DNA of 64,000 nt, taken from the NCBI RefSeq assembly GCF_022179805.1, contig NZ_BPUO01000003.1:248001-312000 (forward strand). The letters run 5' to 3'. A model generated the notes under the pieces. The model made no database searches. It worked only from the letters and a program-made list of their open reading frames with translations, and was not told the DNA's origin. This document shows positions 8,348 through 16,243 of the stretch, piece by piece. The stretch comes from Cupriavidus pauculus. Lineage in GTDB: Bacteria; Pseudomonadota; Gammaproteobacteria; Burkholderiales; Burkholderiaceae. Every line of letters begins with the position of its first letter. Within the stretch, counting starts at the first letter, position 1. The position numbers and the translations under genes are program-made.

Positions 8348-9352
8348 TCAATCAAGCTTGATATCGGCCTTGCGGATCAGGTCGCCCCACTTGCGGCTTT
8401 CCTTGGCAATCATCTGGCCGAATGCCTCGGGCGAGCCGCCCACCACCACCGATCCGTTCTGCTCTGCATCCTTGCGCGTGGCGGGCAACTGCAGGTAGGC
8501 ATTGATCTCGCGGTTCAGCCGCTCCACCACGGGCCGTGGTGTGCCGGCGGGCGCAACGATGCCGCCCCAGGCGTTGACCTCAAACCCGGGCACGCCCGAT
8601 TCCTCCATCGTCGGCACGTTCGGCAGCACCGGCACCCGCGCCTTGCTGGTCACAGCGATGGCGCGCAGCTTGTTGCCCTGTACGGCGGCGATGATTGACG
8701 GCACGTTGTCGAACATGAAATCGACCTGGCCGCTGATGACGTCGATCTGCGCCTGCGGCGCGCCCCGGTACGGGATATGGCGGAATTCGATATGCGCCTG
8801 GTCCTTGAGCATCTCGCCGCTCAGGTGGCTGGTGGTGCCATTGCCGCCCGAGCCCATCGTCAGCTTGGCCGGATTCTTCTGCGCGTAGCCCACCAGTTCG
8901 TTGAGCGTGTGCACCGGCAATTTCGGGTTCACGGCCAGGATGTTCGGCACGGTCGTGGTGGCGCAGACCGGCACGAGGTCCTTGTCGGGATCGTAGCCGG
9001 GGCGCGCCAGCAGGCTGCGGTTGATCGCCATGGTCACGATATTGCCGAAGCCGATCGTGTAGCCATCCGGCCGGCTGCGCACCAGCATCTGCATGGCGAT
9101 ACTGCCGGCGGCGCCCGGGCGGTTGTCCACCACCACCGACGTCCCCAGCTTGTCGCCCAGGTATTGCGCCAGCTTGCGGCTCGACTGGTCGGGCGTGCTC
9201 CCCGCTGCGGCAGGCACGATCAGTGTGATGGGCTTGCCGGCGGGCCAGTCCGCGGCCTGCGCGGTGGCGGCGGCGCCAGTCGCCAGCATCAGCGCCGCGA
9301 GGGCTCCGGCTTTAAGAATTTCAATGGCTTTGCGTCTCGTGGGTATCGTCAT
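8348..9352 (-). CDS. Tripartite tricarboxylate transporter substrate-binding protein (Bug/TctC)
   Basis: A 334-residue periplasmic receptor with a signal peptide cut near ATAQAAD. It has the family marks WPAGKPITLIVPAAAGST, VVDNRPGAAGSIAMQ, RPDGYTIGFGN and LPNVPTMEESGVPG. Bug proteins bind carboxylates or amides with two lobes. No TctA/TctB membrane genes are nearby. It is the first gene of a two-gene unit with the aminoacylase and is divergent from the LysR gene at 9465. GAGGTTACCG precedes the chosen ATG. Confidence 0.92.
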   Translation of the reverse strand: MTIPTRRKAIEILKAGALAALMLATGAAATAQAADWPAGKPITLIVPAAAGSTPDQSSRKLAQYLGDKLGTSVVVDNRPGAAGSIAMQMLVRSRPDGYTIGFGNIVTMAINRSLLARPGYDPDKDLVPVCATTTVPNILAVNPKLPVHTLNELVGYAQKNPAKLTMGSGGNGTTSHLSGEMLKDQAHIEFRHIPYRGAPQAQIDVISGQVDFMFDNVPSIIAAVQGNKLRAIAVTSKARVPVLPNVPTMEESGVPGFEVNAWGGIVAPAGTPRPVVERLNREINAYLQLPATRKDAEQNGSVVVGGSPEAFGQMIAKESRKWGDLIRKADIKLD

Positions 9353-9464
9353 CGGTAACCTCGCGGTGGGCGTGCAATCTTTGTGGGAACGCGCTATGTT
9401 GCCCCCATGGGCACGCTGGTGTATATCGAAGTTTCGGCAAGCCTCCATTCCTTTTTTTGATGAC

Positions 9465-10391
9465 ATGAAGCATCCGGCCAAGCGTCACATTCCGTCCGTG
9501 GTGAACCTCAATACGTTCGAAACCATCGCGCGGCGCGGCAGCGTCACGGCGGCGGCCGACGAACTGGGCCTGAGCCAGGGCGCGGTCAGCAAGCAGCTTC
9601 TGGATCTGGAGAGCTTTCTGGGCACGACGCTGTTCGAGCGCAACAACGCGCGGCTGGCATTGAGCGACGAGGGCGCTGCCTACCTGGCGCGCATCCGGCC
9701 GCTGCTCGATCAGCTGGAAGCCGCGACCGTGGCGACCTCGGGCGCCGCACAGCGCATGCGTGAAGTGCGTTTCTCGGTGCCCAACACGTTTGGCCTGCTG
9801 TGGGTCATGCCCCGCCTGTCCGGCTTTGCGGCAGCGCATCCCCAGATTCGCATCCATATGGCCAATCACATTGGAATCATCTCGCTACGCGACGCGGGGC
9901 TGGACGCGGCCGTGGTGTTTGCGGAGGACGGTCTCGACGACGACAGCGCGGAATTGCTGCACAGCGTGCGCACCCTGCCCGTGGCGTCGCGCGACCTTGT
10001 GCCTGGACGGCTGCCGCTGTCGGCCGCGCGCATCGCGGCCCTGCCCTTGCTGCATCACACCACCGCACCGACCTCCTGGGCCAGCTACCTGCGCGACCTC
10101 GACGCCAGAATTGAACTGCCGCTGCCGGGCGGCACGCAGTACAACCTCGTCACCTTTGCGCTCAAGGCCGCCGAGGCAGGGCTGGGCGCGGCGCTGGTGC
10201 CCGACTATGCCTGCGCCGACAGCCTGCGAGACGGCCGCGTGGTGCAACTGAATCGGCCGTCGCTGCCGTCGCGACGCGGCTACTACCTGATATGCCGGCG
10301 CGAGCGCATCGATGCCCCGGCTGTGCGCGCGTTGTGCGACTGGCTGAGGGCGCGCCGCACGGAACCGGCCGATGCCAGCGTGCCCGCCTGA
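9465..10391 (+). CDS. LysR family regulator
   Basis: A 308-residue LysR-type regulator: winged helix-turn-helix near residues 15-75 (NLNTFETIARRGSVTAAAD, then LSQGAVSKQLLDLE and LFERNN), followed by a GcvA-like substrate-binding domain (VRFSVPNTFGLLWVMPRL). It is divergent from the Bug-aminoacylase unit and likely controls it in response to the substrate. A longer reading frame runs upstream but overlaps the divergent promoter, so I take the ATG at 9465. Confidence 0.88.
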   Translation: MKHPAKRHIPSVVNLNTFETIARRGSVTAAADELGLSQGAVSKQLLDLESFLGTTLFERNNARLALSDEGAAYLARIRPLLDQLEAATVATSGAAQRMREVRFSVPNTFGLLWVMPRLSGFAAAHPQIRIHMANHIGIISLRDAGLDAAVVFAEDGLDDDSAELLHSVRTLPVASRDLVPGRLPLSAARIAALPLLHHTTAPTSWASYLRDLDARIELPLPGGTQYNLVTFALKAAEAGLGAALVPDYACADSLRDGRVVQLNRPSLPSRRGYYLICRRERIDAPAVRALCDWLRARRTEPADASVPA

Positions 10392-10444
10392 TGCGCCAGC
10401 GTTGGAGTATCGTCCTGGCAGGAAGCCAAATCTGAGGGGCGCAT

Positions 10445-10828
10445 ATGGGTGTACAGCTCAACCACACCATCGTCTGGTGCCGCGACAAGCAGAAGTCGGC
10501 GAGCTTTCTCGTGGAGATCCTGGGACTTTCACCACCCATTCCCTTCGGGCAGATGCTGGTCGTGCCGCTCGACAACGCCGCCTCGCTGGATTTCTATGAA
10601 AGCGAGGGCGCGATCTCCATGCAGCACTACGCCTTCCTGGTCAGCGAGCCGGAATTCGACAGCGCTTTCGCACGGGTTCGCGAGCGCGGGCTGCAGTTCT
10701 GGGCGGACCCCAGCAAGCAGCGCGCCGGGGAAACCTACGAGCACAACGGCGGCCGGGGATTCTATTTCGATGATCCCGATGGACATTTTCTGGAAATCAT
10801 GACGCGGCCGTACAAGATCGACGGCTGA
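10445..10828 (+). CDS. VOC family (glyoxalase/dioxygenase-fold) protein
   Basis: A 127-residue single-module VOC protein. It begins LNHTIVWCRDKQKSASFLV and ends with YFDDPDGHFLEIMTRPY, giving the family's usual metal ligands His (LNHT), a central His (MQHYAFL) and Glu (LEIM). Such proteins include lactoylglutathione lyases, dioxygenases and antibiotic-binding proteins. It is 53 bp after the LysR gene on the same strand and convergent with the small SUOX-fold gene. The function is not known. Confidence 0.8.
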   Translation: MGVQLNHTIVWCRDKQKSASFLVEILGLSPPIPFGQMLVVPLDNAASLDFYESEGAISMQHYAFLVSEPEFDSAFARVRERGLQFWADPSKQRAGETYEHNGGRGFYFDDPDGHFLEIMTRPYKIDG

Positions 10829-10844
10829 TCGGTCGAAGTCCGCA

Positions 10845-11372
10845 TCAGCCAGCGTCGCGCACCGGGGCCGGCCATCGGCACACGTCCAACCGGTCCACGG
10901 CCATCGCCTGTCGCGGCCCCAGGCGCAGGTCGCCCAGCGAAATAAGCTGGAGCCCGCCGGCCGACGCCGGAAACGCCACGCCATCCTGCTCCACCAGCAG
11001 CAGCGCACCCTGCCCGCCCGGCGTGTTGTAGAGCTCGTGCCAGGTGAACAGGCACGTATAGGCATCGCGCGCGCCAACCGCAAGCACCATCTGCTTGCAT
11101 TGCGAGCGCGGCAGTGCCCCGAGCCCGGACGCTTCAAGCAGGGCCGTCAACGGCACGCCGCGCGCGTGGCCCACTTCGCGAATGTGACGGCCCGAATAGC
11201 AGGCGATCGACAGCGCATCTGCCACCACGCCCGCCATCTGCTCCAGTTCGGCCCGCGCAAACACGCGCGGCGCCGGACCGAGGCCGCGCAACGTGACGCT
11301 GTCCGAGTAATGTCGCGGACCGACGGACAGGTTGGCGGCATCAGGCAAGTCAGTAGCAGGCATGGGGGACAT
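10845..11372 (-). CDS. Small sulfite-oxidase-fold (molybdopterin-domain-like) protein
   Basis: A 175-residue protein that I read as a degenerate sulfite-oxidase (SUOX) fold. It has the strand-helix opening VTLRGLGPAPRVFARAELEQM, then IACYSGRHIREVG and VPLTALLEASGL, and a later ARDAYTCLFTWHEL and ISLGDLRLG. Cys58 in ACYSG lies about where molybdenum-binding cysteine sits in true oxidoreductases of this fold, but there is no other molybdopterin loop. No signal peptide is seen, so it is probably cytoplasmic. It is divergent from the tandem SUOX-fold lipoprotein, and a ModE-box-like palindrome lies between the two starts. The function is inferred only at fold level. Confidence 0.6.
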   Translation of the reverse strand: MSPMPATDLPDAANLSVGPRHYSDSVTLRGLGPAPRVFARAELEQMAGVVADALSIACYSGRHIREVGHARGVPLTALLEASGLGALPRSQCKQMVLAVGARDAYTCLFTWHELYNTPGGQGALLLVEQDGVAFPASAGGLQLISLGDLRLGPRQAMAVDRLDVCRWPAPVRDAG

Positions 11373-11452
11373 CTCGATTTCCTTTTGTTGTGGCGCGGTG
11401 GCGGTACCAGGTGTCCGTCTTGCCTTTTGCGCCTCGAACTGGCATCGTTAAC

Positions 11453-11476
11453 CGTTATATACAACGTAATATAACG
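11453..11476. promoter_or_regulatory. ModE-box-like operator
   Basis: A perfect inverted repeat CGTTATAT-N8-ATATAACG sits between the divergent SUOX-fold genes (starts 11372 and 11575). The Escherichia coli ModE site is known to have CGNTATATA-type half-sites facing TATATAACG, so the match is close. Two ModE-type regulators are encoded 2-3 kb away, which supports a molybdate-responsive operator. Confidence 0.78.
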
Positions 11477-11574
11477 CTTTGGGATTGCCATGGCTGTGGC
11501 GTGATAACCGGTATGCGGTTGCACCTGCGGCCGGCGGGCGCCACCCCGGGCGCACAGGAGAAGGGAGCCGGTTT

Positions 11575-12591
11575 ATGCAATGGCATCTGAAATGGCGCCG
11601 CGCCGCCGCGCGCACGTGCTGGTTGGCACTGCTGCCCCTGGCAGTCAGTTGCGGCGGCGGTGACGACGAGGCACAGGCGGCCACCACCCCACCCGCCACC
11701 CAACCTCCCGCCGCCACGGCCACATTGGCGCTTGCCGGCGACGTCACCACGCCGTCGACGCTGACGCTGGCGCAACTCCAGGCGCTGCCAGCCACCACGC
11801 AGACGGTGGCATTCGGCAGCGGCAGCGGCCCCCAGACACACACCTATACCGGCACCAGTGCGTGGACCTTGCTGAACCAGGCAGGCATCACGGTCAATGC
11901 GGCGGTGCACAACGACCTGCTCGGCAAGTACGTCGTGGCCACCGGCAGCGACGGCTATCGCGCGGTCTTCGCGATGGGCGAGCTTGCGCCCGACTTCGGC
12001 AACCGTGGCAACCAGGTGGTCTATGCCGAAACGGTCAACGGCACCAGCGCGGCACTGCCCACCGACGGCCCGCTGCGCATCACCGCGCCGGGTGACGTCA
12101 AGGGCGGCCGTTATGTGTCGGGCCTGGTCCGGCTCGAAGTGCGCGCAGCGGCGGCCACGGCCACCGGTACGGGCGGTGGTGTCAGCACAAGCTTCCGCTT
12201 GTCCGGCGCAGTCGCGCGGCCGGCTACCTTCGACCTGACGGCGTTGCAGGCACTGCCGGCGGTCAGCCGGACGGTTGGCGCCAATACCTACACGGGCGTG
12301 AGCCTCTGGGATCTGGTCAATGCGGCCGGCATCCAGACCAATACGGCGGTGAAGAACGACCTGCTCGGCTTCTATCTGGTGGCCACGGGCAGCGACGGTT
12401 ACCGCGTCGTGATATCGCTGGCCGAGATCTCGCCCGACTTCGGCAACCAGCCCGACATGGTCGCGTTTGCCATGAACGGCAGCCCCCTGACTACCACCGG
12501 CTTTGCCCGGCTCGTCGTGCCCGGCGACACCAAGGCCGGCAGGTATGTGTCGAACCTCGTGGCGCTGGAGGTGGTGTCGGCCGCCCGGTAG
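11575..12591 (+). CDS. Lipoprotein with two tandem sulfite-oxidase-fold domains lacking the Mo-binding cysteine
   Basis: A 338-residue exported protein. The N-terminus is basic, then hydrophobic, and ends in the lipobox LAVSC, followed by GGGDDE. Two homologous repeats of about 135 residues follow (about 45-190 and 200-335). Both show the order LTLAQLQALPA or FDLTALQALPA, HTYTG or NTYTGVSLW, VATGSDGYR, PDFGN, and a final VPGDTKAGRYVS-type strand. This order matches the core of the sulfite-oxidase (Oxidored_molyb) fold. No cysteine remains after the lipobox, so the domains cannot bind molybdenum as catalytic members do. I infer binding or scaffold function. The ModE-like box 99 bp upstream suggests control by molybdate. 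Confidence 0.75.
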   Translation: MQWHLKWRRAAARTCWLALLPLAVSCGGGDDEAQAATTPPATQPPAATATLALAGDVTTPSTLTLAQLQALPATTQTVAFGSGSGPQTHTYTGTSAWTLLNQAGITVNAAVHNDLLGKYVVATGSDGYRAVFAMGELAPDFGNRGNQVVYAETVNGTSAALPTDGPLRITAPGDVKGGRYVSGLVRLEVRAAAATATGTGGGVSTSFRLSGAVARPATFDLTALQALPAVSRTVGANTYTGVSLWDLVNAAGIQTNTAVKNDLLGFYLVATGSDGYRVVISLAEISPDFGNQPDMVAFAMNGSPLTTTGFARLVVPGDTKAGRYVSNLVALEVVSAAR

Positions 12592-12595
12592 TTCA

Positions 12596-12623
12596 GCGCC
12601 CCCTGATGGCTGGTATCAGGCGC
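12596..12623 (+). terminator. Possible hairpin after lipoprotein gene
   Basis: CCTGAT (12602-12607) pairs with ATCAGG (12615-12620), and flanking GCG and CGC extend the stem with a bulge. It lies right after the stop at 12591. There is no following T-run, so terminator activity is only possible. Confidence 0.35.
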
Positions 12624-12695
12624 CCCGGCTTGCCAGTGTCACGCAAAGGCGGCAGACTCCCCCCATAGCCAACGCTTTGGAAAGAGGAGAACAAT

Positions 12696-13118
12696 ATGCA
12701 AACCAGCGCACGCAACCAGTTTTCGGGTGTGGTGGCCCAGGCCACGGCCGGTGCCGTCAACGACGAAATCGTGATCAATATCGATGGCGGCCAGCAGATC
12801 GTGGCCACCGTCACGCATGACAGCGCGGCACGCCTCGGCCTGAAGGCCGGCACCAAGGCCACCGCGCTGGTCAAGGCCACCTCGGTCATCGTGATGGTTG
12901 ACGCCGATGCCAGCAAGGTGTCGGCGCGCAATTTCGTGCAGGGCAAGGTCACCGAGCTGACCAAGGGCGCCGTGAACGCCGACCTGACGATCACGGGCGA
13001 CAACGGCGTGGCCGTCTCGGCCATCATCACCAACACCAGCGTTGACCGCCTGGGTCTGGCAGTGGGCAAGCCGGCCGCCGCAATGTTCAAGGCATCGAGC
13101 GTAATCGTCGGCGTCTGA
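12696..13118 (+). CDS. Molbindin-like protein with two Mop (TOBE) domains
   Basis: A 140-residue cytosolic protein made of two Mop domains of about 68 residues each. Each begins with a segment like SARNQFSGVV or SARNFVQGKV and ends with ALVKATSVIVMV or MFKASSVIVGV, the typical molybdate-binding beta-barrel pattern. Molbindins bind and store molybdate or buffer it in the cell. GAAAGAGGAGAAC gives a strong ribosome site. It follows the lipoprotein gene on the same strand and is convergent with the ModE-PBP regulator, so it belongs to the same molybdenum-themed cluster. Confidence 0.92.
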   Translation: MQTSARNQFSGVVAQATAGAVNDEIVINIDGGQQIVATVTHDSAARLGLKAGTKATALVKATSVIVMVDADASKVSARNFVQGKVTELTKGAVNADLTITGDNGVAVSAIITNTSVDRLGLAVGKPAAAMFKASSVIVGV

Positions 13119-13136
13119 ACACCAGCCGCCTCGCCG

Positions 13137-14207
13137 CTACCAGGGCAACGCTTCCTGCAGCGGCATCGGCCTGAGCGCGGTTTCCGGCCAATATCCGGGA
13201 ATCGCGCCGATCTGCCGCGCGACCGCGCGCGACTTGAGCAGTTCGAGCAATGTTTCCACCCATGGCGCGCCCATGTCGCTGCTGCGCAGCGCTAGGTAAT
13301 ACGCCTCGCGCGTCAGCGGCACAAAATGCAGGCCGAGTGCGTCGGCCGTCGATCTGAGACCAAATCCCACGTCAGCCTGCCCTTGCCGGATGGCCTCGCC
13401 CACGAGCCGGTTGCCGATGGCGTAGCGGTCATATCCCGTGATGCGCTCGGCATGAACGCCTTCGGCGGCCACCACCTGATCAAACAGGGCACGCGTGGCC
13501 GACCCTCTTTCCCGATTGATAAACCGGATTGCCGGTGACGCCAGATCCGCCACGCCGTGGATGGTATCGGCCATGCCCGGCGCCATCATCAGGCCCTGGT
13601 CGCGCCACGCCACGCGAATCAGCCGCACATCGGCCGGCTTCAGCAGCGGCTTGAACGCGGCATGCAGGCGCGTGCCGGGCTGATGCACGGGCGAGACATG
13701 AAAGCCCGCCAGCTCGGCCTGCCGCTCGTGCAGGCAGATCAGGCCATCGACCGCGCCGCAGAACACGGCATCGAGCGATAGCTCCGGATTCTCACGCGCC
13801 AACGACTGTTTCATGACGTCGATGGCGGCATCAGGCCGCCCCGAGAATCGCACCTGCACGCGCGACGTCAGCGTTTCGCCCAGATAGCGGTGGAATTCCG
13901 TGGCGGCGGACTCCAGCACCGGCTCCACCGCCTCGCGCACCCGGCTTTCGGCCACCAGCAGGCTCTGGCCGAACCGCGTCAGCTCGGCACCCTTGCCGCG
14001 CTGCATCGTGACGATGCTGCGGTCGAACATCTTCTCCCAATGGCGGATCGTGCCCCATGCGTACCGATAGGACAGGCCCACGCGCAAGGCGGCCTGCTGC
14101 AATGACCCGCTGTCGCGGATCGCACAAAGCAGGCCGAACACATTGCCGGCCGGCTGCGGGGTATCGCCGATGTCGATGGACGGTGACAGATCGAAGCGGA
14201 ACTTCAT
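13137..14207 (-). CDS. ModE-type HTH regulator fused to a periplasmic-binding-protein-like domain
   Basis: A 356-residue regulator. Residues about 20-90 are a ModE/LysR-like winged helix (GLLCAIRDSGSLQQAALRVG, then YRYAWGTIRHWEKMF). The rest is a substrate-binding-protein-like domain with VRFSGRPDAAIDVMK, RFINRERGSATRALFDQ and GQADVGFGLRS. Proteins of this build are known as molybdate-related regulators with a PBP-like C-terminus. The start at 14207 removes an upstream extension that would cross the divergent promoter. A ModE-box-like site lies 28-53 bp upstream, suggesting autoregulation or cross-control with the second ModE gene. Confidence 0.82.
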   Translation of the reverse strand: MKFRFDLSPSIDIGDTPQPAGNVFGLLCAIRDSGSLQQAALRVGLSYRYAWGTIRHWEKMFDRSIVTMQRGKGAELTRFGQSLLVAESRVREAVEPVLESAATEFHRYLGETLTSRVQVRFSGRPDAAIDVMKQSLARENPELSLDAVFCGAVDGLICLHERQAELAGFHVSPVHQPGTRLHAAFKPLLKPADVRLIRVAWRDQGLMMAPGMADTIHGVADLASPAIRFINRERGSATRALFDQVVAAEGVHAERITGYDRYAIGNRLVGEAIRQGQADVGFGLRSTADALGLHFVPLTREAYYLALRSSDMGAPWVETLLELLKSRAVARQIGAIPGYWPETALRPMPLQEALPW

Positions 14208-14234
14208 GGCCGGCGGAGAAAAAGGGGACAGTTT

Positions 14235-14260
14235 CCGAAATATACCACTGGATATAACGG
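14235..14260. promoter_or_regulatory. Imperfect ModE-box-like site between divergent regulators
   Basis: CCGAAATAT (14235-14243) faces ATATAACGG (14252-14260) across 8 nt. The right half matches the half-site at 11469-11476, and the left half has two changed bases. It lies between the divergent regulators with starts at 14207 and 14354. Confidence 0.6.
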
Positions 14261-14353
14261 AAAGACATGACAAGCGCCGGGGTGCGCAACAGATACAGTC
14301 ACTCGGACCTAAAGTGCGGGGTTCAGCGCCGCCCCCATGCAGTAGACTTCGGC

Positions 14354-14722
14354 ATGGCCAAGAAACCCGACTCCCAGCCTCACGCCAAAGTGAGATTCCG
14401 CATGCGCATCAACGTTGCCGACGTCGTCGCGATCGGCCCGGGCAAGGTGTCATTGCTGGAGGCCATCCGCGACGAGGGCTCGATCTCGGCGGCCGCGCGC
14501 AGCATGCAGATGTCCTACCGGCGCGCCTGGCTGCTCGTGCAGGAAATCAACAACGGGATGCGGTCGCCGGCAGTCATATCGGCACACGGCGGAGAAGATC
14601 GCGGCGGCACCACCCTGACGCCGGAAGGCGAGGCCGTCGTCGCCCTGTACCGGCAAATCGAAACCGTCGCCGCCCAGGCCTGCGCGAAGGAAATCGACGC
14701 GCTTGTGGGATTGCTGGCCTAG
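14354..14722 (+). CDS. modE: ModE N-terminal domain-type molybdenum regulator
   Basis: A 122-residue protein made of the ModE winged-helix domain only: IGPGKVSLLEAIRDEGSIS, then MQMSYRRAWLLVQEINN and LTPEGEAVVALYRQIE. It lacks the Mop domains that make full-length ModE bind molybdate. Short ModE proteins of this sort are known, and here the separate molbindin at 12696 could supply the missing ligand domain in trans, which is inference. The upstream ATG at 14267 is in frame but would start inside the operator region, so I chose 14354. Confidence 0.75.
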   Translation: MAKKPDSQPHAKVRFRMRINVADVVAIGPGKVSLLEAIRDEGSISAAARSMQMSYRRAWLLVQEINNGMRSPAVISAHGGEDRGGTTLTPEGEAVVALYRQIETVAAQACAKEIDALVGLLA

Positions 14723-14743
14723 CGGCGATCCGGCAGCAGGCCG

Positions 14744-15469
14744 CTACGCGCCCGTGCCAACCTCCCCCGTCAGCCGCCGTACGGCTTCATCGGTATCCCA
14801 CAATGCGTTGGCGATGAAGCGGAAGTTGACCAGCGCGGCGTAATAGCCGTCGCCTTCCGGCAGCTTCGGCCCCGCCACGGCATCACGCACGACTGCTACC
14901 TCGAAACCTTGCTCCAGCAGGTCGCGCAGATGCGACTCGACACACAGGTTGGCGGCCATGCCGGCAAGGATCACCTGGTCGACGCGCTGCTTGCGCAGTT
15001 GCAACACCAGGTCATTGGCCTGCGGGCCATACAGCTTGTGCGTGGAACAGATGATGGTCTTGCCGTCCTCAATGTACGGCTTGAACTCCGGCATGAAGTC
15101 CGCGCCCGAGTCGCGGAATCCGTCCAGGTTCAGCGCACCGGGGCGGTCGAACATGCCCACTGCGTGCTGGAACATTTCAGCGGGGCCCGCCACCTTCCAC
15201 GCGTGATCGTGCGGATAGTAGTAGTGCGGAGAGATGGCGACCGTGATGCCGGCCTGCCTGGCGGCCTCGAACAGCCGCACCAGGTTGGGCACGAGGTTCT
15301 GCTCCGTCACGCTTTCTCCCACGACGCCCCAGCTACGGCCCTGGGGACTCATGAAATCGATCTGCGGGTCGATCACGACCAACGCGGTGCGCGGCAAGTC
15401 CAGGGTGATGCTGGCCCTCGGCAGGCCCGGTTCCACCGGATCAGCATAGTGAGCAGGATAGTTGCACAT
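14744..15469 (-). CDS. Isochorismatase-family cysteine hydrolase
   Basis: A 241-residue hydrolase of the isochorismatase/N-carbamoylsarcosine amidase superfamily. The triad is visible: Asp34 in VVIDPQIDF, Lys145 in CSTHK and Cys176 in GMAANLCVESHLRDLLEQGF. The cis-peptide segment AGMAANLC is typical. It hydrolyses an amide or vinyl-ether bond, substrate unknown. GAGGTAACTCCC precedes the ATG at 15469. The TetR gene upstream on the same strand and a shared operator-like word (15524-15534 and 16181-16191) suggest it is the TetR target. Confidence 0.88.
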   Translation of the reverse strand: MCNYPAHYADPVEPGLPRASITLDLPRTALVVIDPQIDFMSPQGRSWGVVGESVTEQNLVPNLVRLFEAARQAGITVAISPHYYYPHDHAWKVAGPAEMFQHAVGMFDRPGALNLDGFRDSGADFMPEFKPYIEDGKTIICSTHKLYGPQANDLVLQLRKQRVDQVILAGMAANLCVESHLRDLLEQGFEVAVVRDAVAGPKLPEGDGYYAALVNFRFIANALWDTDEAVRRLTGEVGTGA

Positions 15470-15520
15470 GGGAGTTACCTCTTGCGGTTAGTGAGCGCTT
15501 AGGGTGTCGCGCATAAATAT

Positions 15521-15534
15521 ACGACCAGTCGTCT
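15521..15534. promoter_or_regulatory. Operator-like palindrome upstream of isochorismatase gene
   Basis: ACGAC-CA-GTCGT is a perfect palindrome, 52 bp upstream of the hydrolase start. The 11-mer ACCAGTCGTCT within it occurs again, inverted, upstream of the TetR gene at 16181-16191. Shared sites at both promoters are what a TetR autoregulated pair would show. Confidence 0.62.
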
Positions 15535-15554
15535 TGTTAAAAGACCAAAAAAAT

Positions 15555-16145
15555 TTAGTAGAGCAACCGCTTGAGCGTGACCTGCTGGAAGCGTCGGCAC
15601 GCGTCGGCATTGCGCTCGATCTTGCTGCGCAGGACGGCGCCTTCCCAAGCCTCGATGATGACGGGCGCGAGCTGCGCGGCATCGCAATCGGCCGCCAGTT
15701 CCTGGCGCATCTTGGCTTCGTCGAGACAGGCCGTGAGCATGCCTTCCCAGCGCGCCAGGATGCCCTTCAGTGCCGTGCGGACCTCGCCGCTGGTGTTAGA
15801 CAATTCGAGGGAAAGGTTGCCCACAAGGCATCCGAGCTTGAATTCCTGTGCGGCCTGATCCTCGATGAGCAGTTCGAACAGCTTTTCGATCCGGGCCAGC
15901 GGCTTGATGCGCGCGTCGAACATCACGGCACCGTGGCGTTGCTCGATCGACTCCCAGTAGGCTTCGACCACTTCGGCGGCAAACGCCTCCTTGCTGGCGA
16001 AGTAGCTATAGAACGATCCCTTGGGTACGGCTGCCGCCGCCACGATGTCCTGCACGCCGGCCCCATTGAAACCGGCGCTGTGGATCACATTCCCGCCCTC
16101 GACGAGGAGTCGGTTGCGGATTTCGGGGTTGGCGGGCCGTGGCAT
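15555..16145 (-). CDS. TetR family regulator
   Basis: A 196-residue TetR regulator with the DNA-binding helices near residues 10-55 (LLVEGGNVIHSAGFNGAGV, then AAVPKGSFYSYFASKEAF) and a TetR_C-like ligand domain (LGCLVGNLSLELSNTSG). It resembles the YxaF/NemR/AcrR-type sensors of small reactive compounds. The start at 16145 is the first Met after the operator-like sequence. It probably represses itself and the downstream isochorismatase-type hydrolase. Confidence 0.87.
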   Translation of the reverse strand: MPRPANPEIRNRLLVEGGNVIHSAGFNGAGVQDIVAAAAVPKGSFYSYFASKEAFAAEVVEAYWESIEQRHGAVMFDARIKPLARIEKLFELLIEDQAAQEFKLGCLVGNLSLELSNTSGEVRTALKGILARWEGMLTACLDEAKMRQELAADCDAAQLAPVIIEAWEGAVLRSKIERNADACRRFQQVTLKRLLY

Positions 16146-16180
16146 GTCGAAGTAATCAGTCGAAGAATGGAACGAACAAT

Positions 16181-16191
16181 AGACGACTGGT
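16181..16191. promoter_or_regulatory. Second copy of the TetR operator word
   Basis: AGACGACTGGT is the inverse complement of the 11-mer at 15524-15534. It lies 36 bp upstream of the TetR start, suitable for autoregulation. Confidence 0.55.
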
Positions 16192-16243
16192 TGGTTATCT
16201 GTCAAGCGGCGGATGAACGCCGTCCGCCCGCCGCCACGAAGCG

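Noticed and set aside
6749..8361. Long rightward frames over the aminoacylase gene
   Set aside because: They are arginine- and alanine-rich antisense frames typical of high-GC DNA and carry no domain.
12596..12623. Hairpin after the lipoprotein gene as a sure terminator
   Set aside because: The stem has a bulge and no T-run; kept only as a low-confidence feature.
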